A DNA stretch of 64,000 nt from Datisca glomerata (lineage: Eukaryota; Streptophyta; Magnoliopsida; Cucurbitales; Datiscaceae), in contig QANY01009387.1 of the NCBI GenBank assembly GCA_003255025.1, positions 2,542,001-2,606,000 on the forward strand, read 5' to 3'. The notes under the pieces are model-generated. The model searched no databases. It worked only from the letters and a program-made list of their open reading frames with translations, and was not told the origin of the DNA. Made by a program: the position numbers and the translations under genes. The first letter of the stretch is position 1. Every line of letters starts with the position of its first letter. Positions 1 through 10,820 of the stretch are shown here, piece by piece.

Positions 1-2968
1 TAATACCCCTGAAGATTGAATTGGAAAAAGTACTGAGGTTATCCTTCTAGCGACACGTGGATGAATGGCCTATCATCCAATTATTAGATGCCATAAGCTT
101 TTCGTTTACTCAGCAAAGTCAACCGAGTATAGTAGAGTCATAATGGGTGGAGAATTTTTTCCAATCATACTCAAAATTTAATATTTTATCAGAATTTTAA
201 AGTCACAATTGCTTGATTCTCGTAAAAGAGATTCAGTGGAGTTTGATTTTAAATGATCACTTCGGTTATTTATTAAGATTTTAAAATTTAATTTTGAGTG
301 AGCCTCATAATTTTAATTAATGTCAATTTTAATCAATATCAATTCTTAATATTCCGTTGTATGTTCATGTTACTGATTCATTTTGATTTTAATACAAAAA
401 TTCCAATATGCCCATAAAATCCTTATCTAACCAACCCCACTTATTTGTTTTTTGTATTTATTTTGTATTCAAGACATTTTGGTTATCATGTGAGAAATTT
501 AAAGTTTAATTATTATTTATTGAATTCATGAGATTATTACAAAATCTATATATCTAATATATAATGTCACCAAAAGTTGTATATAGTTATTTAATATATA
601 AATATTCAAGAATTATAACCACTATATGTCATTATATTACTAAAATCAAAATAGTAAAAATAATGAAATAAAAAATGCTTCTTTTGTCTGATAGTCCAAT
701 TTTTGACAATTAATAAAGACATTAATATGATTTTATATTGTAATTCTTGATAATTCCATTTCTGATTCATAAAAACATGATTTTAAATCTTCATCAGATT
801 TTAAAAGCAAATAAATGAAAAAGAAAAAAATTATTGACAAGAACAATTATTTAAAAAGGTATATACACAACGTTAAAAAGAAAACTTAGTTTTCAATGGT
901 GAAAGAAACCGGAAATTTGTTTGGTTGGTAGAATTTTCTCATTTTTACAATTTTTTTCTAATTAAATTTGTTCTGAGGTTTACCTTTCCTTGAATAGTAG
1001 AGTCTGTCAATTCATTCCTAGAAAGACAAATGTTGTCATTTTTTTTTCAAATTTTCAGTATGAACGTATATACAAAAACTACCAACCATTTAGTTATCAA
1101 TTAATATCAAATAAAATAAAAAGGACGGCCTCCTAACCAACTGACCCCTTGAAGTAATTCAAACTTGAGGGCATGTGATCGAGCAGGGAAAGGTGGGAAC
1201 ATATTAAATAATCTTAAAGATAGATATGGTTGTTTATAATAACAAAAAATTCATAAAAATTCATTTTGATATTCATCCTCATTTATCTTAAAGTTAAAGA
1301 TTCAAACATAAAATTTAACCTACACCTATAAATTTATAAATTTTGAGTGATCAATAATTAAGGCTCATGATTTTTGAAATAAGTAACATTACTCCTTACA
1401 CTCTCAAAACAAGCAATAGTCAAAATTGGTCGTTTCTGTCTTACTTTCATCATATGCACGTCAAAGTGCAGTAGAACTCATATATTTGTTTGTTTATAAT
1501 AAAGAAAACACACATAAAAATCCTATTTTCATGTTAAAGATTAAACAAATATCATTTTGTAGCCAATGGATTCATCCAACCACCCTATGTGAATGTGAAT
1601 AGTAATAGCAAATATAATAACAAATACTACTAGCAAATAGCTAGCATGCAAACTTCAATTTTATGTGCCAAAATGAGTAATTAGGCATGCCCTGTTTTAA
1701 TCTCATGCTTGTGTAGAATAGCGGCTATATGGGCATGCGAATTGCATACTTTTTGACCTAGACCTTCAACCCTAGCTAACTCAATTGTATTCATTTACAC
1801 GTATTTTCATATACCCTTATGTTGAGTCTAAAAGGAATAATTTTTTCATGACAAAGGAGCATATTTGTCTTTTGTTTGATATGAAGTGTTGGAAAAACTT
1901 TATTTAAAGTTAGAGAAAACCATTTATCAAAGATAAAAGTGAAATGTTAGAAAAACTTAATTTAAAGTTAGAGAAAGCCATGGCAAAGGAGCATATGAAA
2001 AGATGAGTTGAGTACTGTTAATTATGTGATTTACTCATGATATCAATCCATGTATTGGGAAATCATGTTATTTTAAAGATTTTTTATTTTAACAATCATG
2101 AGAGTTTAGCATCTTACACACCTTGACTAATCCAACTGTCTTGTATCATGCCCTTAGAAGTTTATCGGCATGGTTTACACCTCGAAGAATTCAAATCTTT
2201 TGTCCGTGAGAGAGTGCAAAGTGCAAACCCTCCATAATAAAAGCTTTCACAACTCGTTAGAATTTTAATAATCAATTGAATATAATATATGTAAATATAT
2301 AACTTAGTCACGTCAACAATAACCAAGAGTTATCCTCGCACCTAGTGATTAGTCTTGTTTGGATATATAGTTGATGAGCCTTAATACTTGTAAGGAAATT
2401 CAAATATGGTGAAATAAAAACGATACGTAAGCGCGCTCTCAATATAAAAACTATTAATTTAATGACCAATTGTCTCTGAATATCAATAAAAAAATGAAAT
2501 TATATACATAAAGAGAGAGGAAGCTTCCATGGAAGTGGAAATTAGTTAGGACAGCCTGAAAATTTCCACAACCACTGTGTAGCATATTATATATAATATA
2601 TCATTTATACAGAATCACTTTTTTTGTCAACTTTATTTTTTAAACAATTGAAAAAAATGAATTAAAGAGGCCTCTCTCCCAAATTTCCTTAGAAGTTGTA
2701 CTAATTTTCCAAAAAATATATTTGAGAAATCAAAGAGGCAATAAGAAAACCAGGACTAATTGTAGGATGGATGTGTAGAACCTAATTATGGGCATTAGAT
2801 AAAAGCGGTAAGATGGGAATTTCTTTCTTAACTAATGTTTAAGAGAAGACGTGAAAAATATATAAGCAAAAAAAGTATAGAAAATTCATCAAATATCTCC
2901 AAATAGTTTTGCTTAAACAAACATCCTCTTTAGTTTGGATAATTACACGGACCTCTTCAGATTTATGA
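1..2968. other. AT-rich spacer without recognisable gene
   Basis: No open frame or conserved motif is visible. Two minor structures were seen. Bases about 350-480 resemble bases about 10,420-10,530: both carry TATGCCC, then TAACCAACC, then GACATTTT in the same order, so they are probably diverged copies of one dispersed repeat. At 1887-1982 a segment of about 38 bp (containing TTTAAAGTTAGAGAAA) occurs twice with a period of about 58 bp. Confidence 0.6.
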
Positions 2969-3180
2969 TTTTTTTATCAGAAACAGAGTATTATTATTAA
3001 TAGAGAAAAAAACATCAAGGCGGGTTAAAACCACCAATAACAAAGTGTTTGCCCCTATCAATTAAAGAAGTAATAGCTATGGGTAAAAGAAGAGAGTATT
3101 TACAAATATAGCTTTGATCGATGCTATACCTAGTGATAGCTTTAGCAGATTAGTCAAGTAAGATCTATACGATAAGGTAT
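2969..3180 (-). mobile_element. 5'-truncated LINE 3' end (RNase H tail)
   Basis: Read on the minus strand, this segment ends in an A-run (the T-run at about 2969-2976 on the plus strand), as LINEs do. It is clearly related to 53061-53309: both contain, in plus orientation, TTATCAGAAACA near the tail, then AAACCACCA, then GTTTG.CCCTATC. The minus-strand reading includes a broken version of the RNase H C-terminal pattern (AKAITRYSIDQSYI against AKYNIDQSCI in the other copy). It may continue to about 3265, where no homology can be followed. No target-site duplication was found. Confidence 0.6.
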
Positions 3181-3269
3181 TCTACTCTTTTCATAAACAA
3201 AGTTCATTATTGAATGAGCATGAGTGTTATTTTCTAAAGTAGAAGAGTTTTTGTTTCGTTTAAGTAAAC

Positions 3270-3283
3270 TAGAGTAATATGAA
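3270..3283 (+). repeat. SINE target-site duplication, left copy
   Basis: TAGAGTAATATGAA. It is matched by TAGAGTAATCTGAA at 8473-8486, 13 of 14 bases, on the far side of the copia element. The two copies bracket the split SINE and fix its limits. Confidence 0.85.
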
Positions 3284-3387
3284 GGATACGTTGGGTTGGA
3301 GTAGTTGGTTAAGCCTCCACATATTCTAGCTAAAGCTCGTGGGTTCGAATCATATTTCTTCATTTTTCTTAAAATTTATAATGTAAC
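3284..3387 (+). mobile_element. tRNA-derived SINE, 5' part (interrupted by copia)
   Basis: The head is tRNA-like. An A-box-like stretch TGGAGTAGTTGGTTAAG lies at about 3297-3313 and a B box GGTTCGAATC at about 3343-3352, the layout of an internal RNA polymerase III promoter. The body ends in TTTATAATGTAAC and then continues after the copia element as TTTGACAAAAAAA. Two minus-strand relatives in this window (52912-53022 and about 33396-33475) share the same body and the ending ATGTAACTTT plus an A-run, which confirms the family and the reconstructed junction. The family appears to be non-coding and to depend on LINE machinery, as plant SINEs generally do. Confidence 0.88.
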
Positions 3388-3771
3388 GTGATAAATGACT
3401 CATCAATGAGCTGGCAAGTGTTGGCAGAGTTAGTTATAAGACTGCTAGATGAAGCTTATGTTTTGGCCAAGAGAGCATCGAGCAATGATTGCTATTTGTG
3501 CAGTCGGTTAGGGGTAAGAAAAAGAGAGATCCTTAGATAGGAAAAAGGTAATTCAGAAAACACAGAATAGAGAAAAGACTATGTAGAGAGAAAACTTCGT
3601 ATGAATGCATTAAGTTCTCGGGTAAACTCGTTCGAATCATATTTCTGCTTTCTTTGTAATTTGTCTAAGATGTCTTCTATCTCACTTTCTTTCGTCTCTC
3701 TCATTTCTGCTGCATATTCTTTTTCTTTGAAATCTGTCAAACTGTGCTGTTTGTTGGTTAGTTTCACTACA
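3388..3771 (+). repeat. copia 5' LTR
   Basis: 384 bp, aligned along its length with the 547-bp LTR at 7907-8453. The start reads CGTGATAA where the other copy has TGTGATAA; the end is CACTACA. It lacks two blocks present in the 3' LTR: about 17 bp near 3426, and about 150 bp in the U3/R region, between the codon-like stretch TTCGAATCATATTTCTGC and TCTTCTATCTCAC. It also has an extra GAAGCTTATGTTT near 3450. Confidence 0.93.
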
Positions 3772-3774
3772 TAT

Positions 3775-3787
3775 TGGTATCCGAGCC
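3775..3787 (+). other. primer-binding site, initiator tRNA-Met
   Basis: TGGTATCCGAGCC lies 3 bp after the 5' LTR. It matches the usual copia primer-binding site TGGTATCAGAGCC with one mismatch, so minus-strand synthesis would be primed by initiator methionyl-tRNA. This fixes the orientation as plus. Confidence 0.92.
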
Positions 3788-3874
3788 ATAAGGTTGGTGT
3801 CTTAGTTTTTTGAAATTCCTCTACCATAAATCTGAGCTTAAATAGTTTGTAAGGTACTCGATAAAAGTACTGTG

Positions 3875-4700
3875 ATGGCAACCTCACTCTAAGCAAGATG
3901 TAGAAAAGTTTGATGGCTCAAATGACTTTACAGTATGGAAAATGAAAATGCTAGCTCTACTTGGAAATTTAGGGCTAGACGAAGCACTAGAAGAGGAAAA
4001 TGCCATCAACCTATTCAGAAGAAAGACATAATGAATAGAGTCTATAACACATTGATTTTGAGTCTAAGTGATAACGTGCTGCGTGAAGTGGCTAAGATGA
4101 AGTCTGCTGCTCAAATATAACTTAAGCTCAAGATCTTATACATGACCAAATCTCTATCTAGCAAATTGTATCTTAAAGATATATTCTTTACCTTTAAGAT
4201 GCAAGATGGAAAAAACCTACAAGAGCGTATTGATGACTTCAATAAGTTGTGCCTAGATTTTGTGAGTATTCTGGTTGAATATGAGGATGAAGACATAGCA
4301 TTAGTGATGTTGCATTCACTCCCAAAGTATTTTGAGAACTTTGTGGACATACTCAAGCATGGCAGAGAGGCCTTAACATTGGATGATGTTATAGGGGCCT
4401 TGAACTCAAAGGATTTTCAGATAAAATGTGAAATGAAGGAATATACAGGTGAAAGCTTGACAGTCAGAGGAAGAACTGATAAAAAGGACCAGAAAGCTAG
4501 AGGGAAATCTAGTTCCGAATCTAGAGGTGGACATAAGACCTTCAAATACTACCACTTTCATGAAGAGGGACACATTAGAAGGTTGTGCCAAAGAGAAAGA
4601 ACAAAGCCAAAGGGAAAGAAAAGGAAACAGAAAATGGTGGCGCAACAGTGGTTAAAGATGGTTATGAGAGTACAGATGTCCTTATTGTTACAACAAAGAA
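3875..4700 (+). pseudogene. copia gag (capsid/nucleocapsid) remnant
   Basis: The likely start ATG is at 3875, but a stop follows after five codons and the homologous frame resumes at about 3900 (VEKFDGSNDFTVWKMKM). A second frame from 4142 carries the UBN2/gag block (SSKLYLKDIFFTF, LQERIDDFNKL, LVMLHSLPKYFENFVDIL). The nucleocapsid zinc knuckle should read C-x2-C-x4-H-x4-C. At 4547-4588 it reads YYHFHEEGHIRRLC, so both N-terminal cysteines are lost (TAC and TTT for TGC and TGT). The protein would have formed the virus-like particle and bound the RNA genome. At least two frameshifts separate its parts. Confidence 0.88.
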
Positions 4701-4990
4701 TTTAGAGAGAAACTCGATACTTAATTCTGGATGCTCATTTCATATGACACCAAACAAAAATTGGTTTGAAACCTATAAAGCTATAGATGGAGGATATGTG
4801 CTATTAGGAAATGACAAACCATGCAAAGTGATTGGGATATGAACCATCAGATTGAAGACACATGATGGAGTTGAGAGGATCCTACAGGAAGTGAGACATG
4901 TTCCCTAGTTGAAAATAAACTTAATCTTTTTAGGTGTTTTTTACCAAGAAGGGATTCTTACTAGGCTAAAACGGGGACTCTCAAGATCAT
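4700..4990 (+). pseudogene. copia aspartic protease remnant
   Basis: The frame 4585-4842 contains ILNSGCSFHMT at about 4717-4749. In copia proteases this is the catalytic D-S/T-G loop. Here the aspartate codon is AAT (Asn) at 4723, a single G-to-A change, so the enzyme would be inactive. Downstream is LLGNDKPCKVIGI and, after a stop, EVRHVP followed by TAG where tryptophan is usual. The protease would have cut the gag-pol polyprotein. Confidence 0.82.
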
Positions 4991-5059
4991 GAGAGGTTCA
5001 GTGATCATTATGAAATACATAAGGAATAGTGGGCTCTATACCTTACTCGGAAGCATTGT

Positions 5060-6130
5060 GATAGGTAGTGCAGCAACTGCATCGGAAGAAGTTTTGGGTA
5101 AGTCCAAACTCTGATATATGAGACTAGCCCATGTCTCTGAAAGAGGACTCCAGGAACTGTATAAACAGAATCTGTTATGTGGTGACGACCTTGGTAAGCT
5201 AGAATTTTGTGAGCATTGTGTCTTTGGGAAGTCATGCAGGGTGAAACTCAGTAAATCAGTGCACAGAACAAAGAAGACTCTGAGTTATATTCACTCAGAC
5301 ATGTGGGCCCTTTAAGAACAGAAACTCTACGTGGAGGAATGTACTTTATTACTTTCATATATGATTACTCAAGAAAGGTATGACTCTATGTTCTAAAGTC
5401 TAAAAATGAAGCTTTGCAAAAGTTTTAAGACTAAAAGAAGATGGTTGAGCTGCAAACATGGAAGAAAGTGAAGAAGCTTAGAACAGACAATGGCCAAGAA
5501 TACATGAATGATGAGTTCAATAGTTTCTACACTAATCAAGGTATTGTGAGGCACAAAATAGTAGCATACACGTCTCAGTAGAATAGATTGGTAGAGAAAA
5601 TGAACAGAACACTCCTAGAAAGGGTAAGGTGCATGCTTTCAAGTAAAAATTTGCCTAAGAAATTCTAGGGAGAAGCGGCTAATACTGTTGCCTACCTGAT
5701 AAATAGAAGTCCTTCTACAACAATAGATTTTAAAACACCTGAAGAACTATGGACTGGGAGCACACCAGATCTTAAATGTTTAAGGGTATTTGGGTGTGTT
5801 GCTTATGCACATATAAAATAAGACAAGCTTGAACCAAGAGCCAATAAGTGCATGTTTCTTGGTTATCCTGATGGTGTAAAGGGATATAAGCTATGGTACT
5901 AGGAAGGAAGCTCTTCAAGATGTTTTAATAGCAGAGATGTTATTTTCAGGGAGGGAGAAATGTTCATGCAGAATGCCAAGAAATCTGAAGACTTCTCACA
6001 AAAACCAAATGATGAGGAAGCTAGAATTGAGGTGGAATTGTCAAGTTCAGAATGCTCTCAGCAAACTTATAATGGTGATAGTAGCATATAAGATGATACT
6101 GAAGAATAAATTTATCAAGATCAGCTAGAT
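5060..6130 (+). pseudogene. copia GAG-pre-integrase and integrase remnant
   Basis: The pre-integrase zinc domain is at about 5110-5250: MRLAHVSERGLQEL, then FCEHCVFGKSCRVKL. The usual LWHMRL is L-stop-YMRL here (TGA for TGG, TAT for CAT), so the first zinc-binding histidine is lost while CEHC remains. The catalytic core has HSDMW (5295-5309), LRTDNGQEY (about 5478-5504) and VEKMNRT (about 5590), so the three acidic residues survive. Stops fall at conserved tryptophan or glutamine codons (for example KF-stop-GEAAN, TSQ-stop-NRLVEK). The core continues as INRSPSTTIDFKTPEELW, LRVFGCVAYAHIK and MFLGYPDGVKGYKLWY. The family inserts cDNA into the genome. Confidence 0.9.
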
Positions 6131-6205
6131 CTAAATGAGTATCAGCTAGCCAGAGATAGAGAGAGAAGAAATCACAGAGCACCTGTAAGGTATGGGTATG
6201 CAGAC

Positions 6206-7142
6206 ATGATCTCCTTTGCACTTTTGGTTGTTGAAGATTTGTGTGATTCAGAACCAAGAAATTTCAAAGACGCAATCACCAGAAAATATAGAAATCAGTG
6301 GTTGATAGCTATGAAGGAAGATATGAGATCTCTCAAGGCAAACCAGACATGGATACTTGTGGACAGACCTGTAAAACAGAAAATAGTAGGGTGCAAATGG
6401 GTGTATAAGAAGAAGAAAAATGTTCTTGATCAGTCAAAACTAGTGTTTAAAGGCAAGGTTAGTGCAAAAAGTTTTACTCAATGTGAGGGAATAAATTACA
6501 ATGAAGTCTACTCACCAGTGGTAAAGCATACTTCAGTTAGAGTGTTATTGGCCTTAGTTATACATTTTGACATGGATCTCCAACAAATGGATGTAAAAAC
6601 AGCTTTTCTTCATGGCAACCTTGATGAGCAAATATTCATGGCTCCACCAGAGGGATTTGTGAGCAATGAAGGAGATAGTAAGGTGTGTCAACTTCAAAAG
6701 TCTCTATATGATTTAAAATAGCCTCCTAGGCAATGATATCTCAGATTTGATGAGTTTATGCTGGAAAATGGATATAGCAGAAGTATGTTTGATAGTTGTG
6801 TTTACTTCAAATGGGTTATTGTGAGTGTAGGGATTTTATTACTCCTATATGTAGATCAAATGCTTATAACATCTACATATTTTGTTGAGGATACAAAAAC
6901 TTAAGAGAAACCTTAGCACTGAATTTGAAATGAAAGATCTAGGTGCTGCCAAAAGGATCCTAGGTATGGAAATATCAAGAAACAGAAGAAGTGGTACCTT
7001 GTTTGTTTCACAAGGCAACTATATTCATAAGATTCTTGAGAGGTTTGGAATGGCTAGCTCAAAGACAGTCCAAACACCTTTGGAAGCTCCTTTTCAAGCT
7101 GTCTTCTGCTATATCACTTGGGAACACACAAGAAAAATCTGA
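6206..7142 (+). pseudogene. copia reverse transcriptase remnant
   Basis: RVT_2-type reverse transcriptase. Visible blocks are FKDAITRKYRNQWLIAMKED, NQTWILVDRPVKQKIVGCKW, VYSPVVKHTSVRVLLALV, QMDVKTAFLHGNLDEQIFM and SLYDLK-stop-PPRQ-stop-YLRFDEFM. Motif A Asp is present (QMDVKTAFLHG). The active-site YVDD box at 6848-6859 reads YVDQ (TAT GTA GAT CAA), so the second catalytic aspartate is lost. The frame is open from 6206 to 6721, then two stops replace Gln (TAG) and Trp (TGA). After 6880 the frame shifts: FEMKDLGAAKRILGMEISRNR continues in another frame. Confidence 0.93.
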
Positions 7143-7149
7143 GATGTGC

Positions 7150-7833
7150 AAAGTTCCCTACTCAAGTGCATATGGTAGTTTAATGTACTCCATGGTGTGT
7201 ACAAGACCAGATCTTGCATATGCAGTAAGTTTAGTCAGCGGGTTCATGGCCAATCCTAGAAATGGTCACTAGCAAGCAATAAAGTGGGTTTTAAGGTATC
7301 TTAGAGGTACAAGCCTGTATGGCCTCACCCACCAAAAACTTCAAGATAATGATGAAGGTCTAGTTGGTTTTGTTGATTCAGATTATGCTGGAGATCTAGA
7401 TAAAAAGATATCTCTCACTAGTTTTATTTTCAAACTCTTTGGGTGCATAGTGAGTTGGAAGGCAAACTTACAACCTGTTGTGGCCCTATCAACTACAGAA
7501 GCAGAATATATAGCACTGACAGAAGCCATAAAGGAAGCATTGTGGTTGCAAGGTCTAGTTGAAGAGTTTGCTGTAAAACAACACCAAGTAAAAGTGTTTT
7601 GTGACAATCAAAGTACAATACACTTGAGAAAAAATCATATGTTTCATGAGTGAACAAAGCATATTGACATTAAATTTCATTTTATCAGAGAAGTGATATA
7701 TGGAGGTAAAGTCAATGTGGAAAAGATCCAGACAGATGATAATCCTGCTGATATGCTTACTAAACCAGTGACTGGTATCAAGTTTCAGAAATGTTTGAAC
7801 TTGATTAAGGTTACTGATTCTATTACTAACTGA
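7150..7833 (+). pseudogene. copia RNase H and C-terminus remnant
   Basis: The C-terminal end of pol reads YSSAYGSLMYSMVCTRPDLAYAV, then the RNase H domain: FVDSDYAGDLDKKISLTSFIF, VALSTTEAEYIALTEA and FCDNQSTIHL. These carry the acidic residues of a Ty1/copia RNase H. Stops occur at NGH-stop (about 7270) and at FHE-stop-TKHIDIK (about 7651), where the family has Arg; CGA to TGA fits deamination. The frame closes with VTDSITN and TGA at 7831-7833, 62 bp before the polypurine tract. Confidence 0.9.
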
Positions 7834-7895
7834 TATGTTGGTGAAGCTGATGATAATCAGTCCAGATATGAAGATGTGTAGCTGATTGAAGAGTC

Positions 7896-7906
7896 AAGGT
7901 GAAAAA
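7896..7906 (+). other. copia polypurine tract
   Basis: AAGGTGAAAAA directly abuts the 3' LTR start TGTGATAA. This is the normal position and composition of the plus-strand primer. Confidence 0.75.
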
Positions 7907-8453
7907 TGTGATAAGTGACTCATCAATGAGCTGGCAAGTGTTGTGTAACTTTTGCTAACTTGGAAAAGTTAGTTATAAGACTGCTAGATTGGCCAAGAGA
8001 GCATCGGGCAATGATTGCTCTTTGTGCAGTCGGTTAGGGCCAAGAAAAATAGAGATCCTTCGACAGGAAAAAAGTAATTTAGAAAACACAGAATAAAGAA
8101 AAGACTGCGTAGAGAGAAAACTTCATATAAATGCATTAAGTTCTTGGGTAAACTTGTTTTGAAGAAGAATAACCAAGAGCTTTAGTGTATGTCCAGTTTG
8201 TGAAGCTAATGTTCTGCTTTCTTTGTAATTTGTCTAAGATGTGTTTTTGAATCCTTTGTAATATGATTCGTTCATAGTGGATTGATTAGTTTTTTAGCCG
8301 CTGGATGTAGGTTCACTCATTGTGAACTGAACTAGGATAAATGACTTGTGTCTTCTATCTCACTTTCTTTCATCTCTCTTTCATTTCTACTGCATATTCT
8401 TTTTTTTTTTGAAATATGTTAAACTCTGCTGTTTGTTGGTTAGTTTCACTATA
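7907..8453 (+). repeat. copia 3' LTR
   Basis: 547 bp, starts TGTGATAAGTGACTC and ends CACTATA, where the 5' LTR has CACTACA. Followed directly by GTAAC. It is the more complete LTR copy. Confidence 0.93.
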
Positions 8454-8458
8454 GTAAC

Positions 8459-8472
8459 TTTGACAAAAAAAT
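8459..8472 (+). mobile_element. SINE 3' tail, distal fragment
   Basis: TTTGACAAAAAAAT continues the SINE interrupted at 3387. One copy of GTAAC rejoins the halves as ATGTAACTTTGACAAAAAAA. The other family copies read ATGTAACTTTGATAAAAAAA (near 33400, minus) and ATGTAACTTTTGAAAA (near 52915, minus). The SINE duplication TAGAGTAATCTGAA follows at 8473-8486. Confidence 0.88.
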
Positions 8473-9367
8473 TAGAGTAATCTGAATTTATTTTTCAAAA
8501 TACAATAATTTTTGTCAACTTTATAAATTTTAAGAATAAAAAAATGTAATTTAACCCAAGCTTAAGATACAACATAAATATATCTGACACAATTAGATTA
8601 GCGTATATTAATAAGTTAAAAAATAAAAGTTTGTGACTTAAACTCACTGTTTCTTTGACAAGGGTGTAGAGGCGCGTAATGCGTGTCAATCTTTCTCATA
8701 AAAAAAAGTGGTTGAGAGACAAGAAGTCCAGATAAATAAATGAGAGTGCATGGGTGCATCATGGTTCATTTATAAAATAGAAAATGACATAATATATAAG
8801 AAGCCCACATGCATGCCGACATACATATACGTGAATTATGCAATCATCACATGCCTAAGATCTCTGTTTTAATTGAAATTCGTTAAGCGACCATTTCCCC
8901 TTAAAATATTAATTTAAAGCTTCTCATCTATACATATATAAATCTCTTTGAATTTTTACTACTAGTTTTTTTTTAAACTGAAATATATCATTAAACCGAC
9001 TCACCAGAAATTTATACCACTAGTTAGGTTATATGTAAAGTGCACGTGATCTCATATAATTTATGTTTTTTATATTTTGATTGATTCTCATATATTACTT
9101 ATCTATAAAAATAAAAAATTGAAGAATATACATTTATTTGTAAATAAAAATTAAAAAACGTGATTGTAATTATTGTGTTTTTCATAAGTAGTACATATCA
9201 AATTTCTTCAATTAAGTTAATTATGTTAAAAGAACATATACACGTGCTCTAGATAAAGACATACTACTATTAGGATTGGTGGGGTCATGTCCCCCAATTT
9301 TTTTTTGAGATTTTAAGAATATATGTATTAGTACTCAAAATTTGAATAGAAAAATACATATGTATAA

Positions 9368-9404
9368 NNNNNNNNNNNNNNNNNNNNNNNNNCCCCCCCC
9401 CCCC
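9368..9404. other. assembly gap and poly-C run
   Basis: 25 unknown bases (9368-9392) are followed by 12 C (9393-9404). The gap probably marks a homopolymer the assembler could not resolve. A shorter CCCCC precedes it at about 9290. Confidence 0.95.
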
Positions 9405-10127
9405 AATATTCTTTTTTATATTTTGGCCCTCCAAATGAAGTTTCTTGGCTCTGTCGCTGGCTCTAGGAGACATGCTTTAAGTTTGAATTTTTCATATATT
9501 ACTTCTTTGATTTTTATGTGACAAATAAATGAAAAATATTTTTATTGATTGAATTTTTTTCTAATGTTTTTAAAGAACGAAACAACTTGAAATATTCTCA
9601 CATCTATATAATTTAAATTATGAAAAAGTTTAATCAAGATCTACATTATTAGGAGAAACAAGAAGAAAGAAAAATCAATTTATAATAACGCATTATCAAT
9701 AGACTCAAAGGGTAATTTGAAAAGTATAAAATAAAGAGTGCATAAATTCGTCAAAAATGATTCTCATTCTTATCACATTTTTAATTAAATGACAATATGG
9801 TGACATACAAATATGTGTTGACTTTTTCTATCATAATTGCTTCAACACATGCTATGTATTTGCTATTTGACTATATAAAATAGACTTATTGTCGTGAAAT
9901 TTTTTATTTCATTTTTTATCCTTTAAGACCCGTTAAAATATAATATATATAAGATTTTTCTCTTTGTACTTATAATTTTATTCACTAATAATTTGTCTAT
10001 TTGTTTTGGTAAGTAAGTAAATATATTCAAACCAAAAAGTGTAAGAAACATAAGACATATCCTAGGCCCCAAAGGAATACGGATAGGAACTTCATAACAA
10101 ACAAATCAACCACATAATCTCTTAAAA

Positions 10128-10820
10128 ACTGTTTGGTCAGTGGTAAAAAAAAGTGGAAAAGGAATGAAAACTCTCATTCACATGTTTGGTTAGTTATTTT
10201 TTCATGGAATAAGACTATTTTTTATGTTGATTACTTGAATGACGCATTTACTTGATTCTTTTTCCTGTTGAATCAGATTCTAAATTTTTATTGTAATTGT
10301 TTATAATAATTTTAAAATCTGATTTCAAGTAGGTCCTACCGTTTTGACTGAAATGTATTTCTTTGACTGTATAGAATGAGATTCCTAACAAAAAGCGGTA
10401 ATGCGCTTCCATATTTTATGATTCATTTGGAATGAATTGTCAAAGGTCCAGTATGCCCTCAAAAGATTTATTAAACCAACCTTCACTTCTTCTTCATATT
10501 TTTCTTGGAAGACATTTTAGTAATGTCATATATTTTATTCTTATTGATTGATTTAGTAAACACAAACAATCATTATTATTCTCATTAATTTAATTTCTAA
10601 TTCTGATTCCTAATGATTAATAAATGCAATAATCTAATTTTAGATTTCGATTCCTGACCATTTCATTATTCATCCGATTTTTAGGAAAATCAATTTTAAA
10701 TTTCATCTGATTCCAAATACAAGCAAACTGTCAAGGTAAAAAATCTCATTCCACACCACAACAACCCAAAAATCCACATTCCATTTATTTTCTTGCCCTC
10801 ATCAGTAACCAAACTTATTT
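10128..10820. mobile_element. probable hAT-type MITE
   Basis: The left end GTTTGGTCAGTGG and the right end CAGTAACCAAACTT form an imperfect terminal inverted repeat (GTTTGGTCAGTG against GTTTGGTTACTG). The interior is AT-rich and non-coding. An internal block (TATGCCCTCAAAAGATTTA, AACCAACC, GACATTTTAGTAATG) resembles about 350-480. No clean 8-bp duplication could be fixed, so the ends are approximate. Confidence 0.4.

Larger units (their letters stand above)
3388..8453 (+). mobile_element. Ty1/copia LTR retrotransposon, degenerate
   Basis: A full-length element of about 5.07 kb, bounded by LTRs and a 5-bp duplication GTAAC (3383-3387 and 8454-8458). The order gag, protease, integrase, reverse transcriptase, RNase H identifies Ty1/copia; the gag and integrase style resembles the Tnt1/Tork group. 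The reading frame is broken by many stops and shifts, and the key residues of several enzymes are gone, so the element cannot supply its own proteins. By eye the shared LTR positions differ at roughly 25 of about 370 sites, mostly transitions, pointing to an insertion a few million years old. It landed in the 3' tail of an existing SINE. Confidence 0.95.

Noticed and set aside
1120..1200. A-box-like GTCAGTTGGTTAGGAGG on the minus strand, considered as a tRNA or SINE.
   Set aside because: No B box follows at the right distance; the only GTTTGAAT-like stretch is on the wrong side. No cloverleaf could be formed.
3601..3813. 70-codon plus-strand and 105-codon minus-strand frames.
   Set aside because: They lie in the copia LTR and primer-binding region and have no protein similarity.
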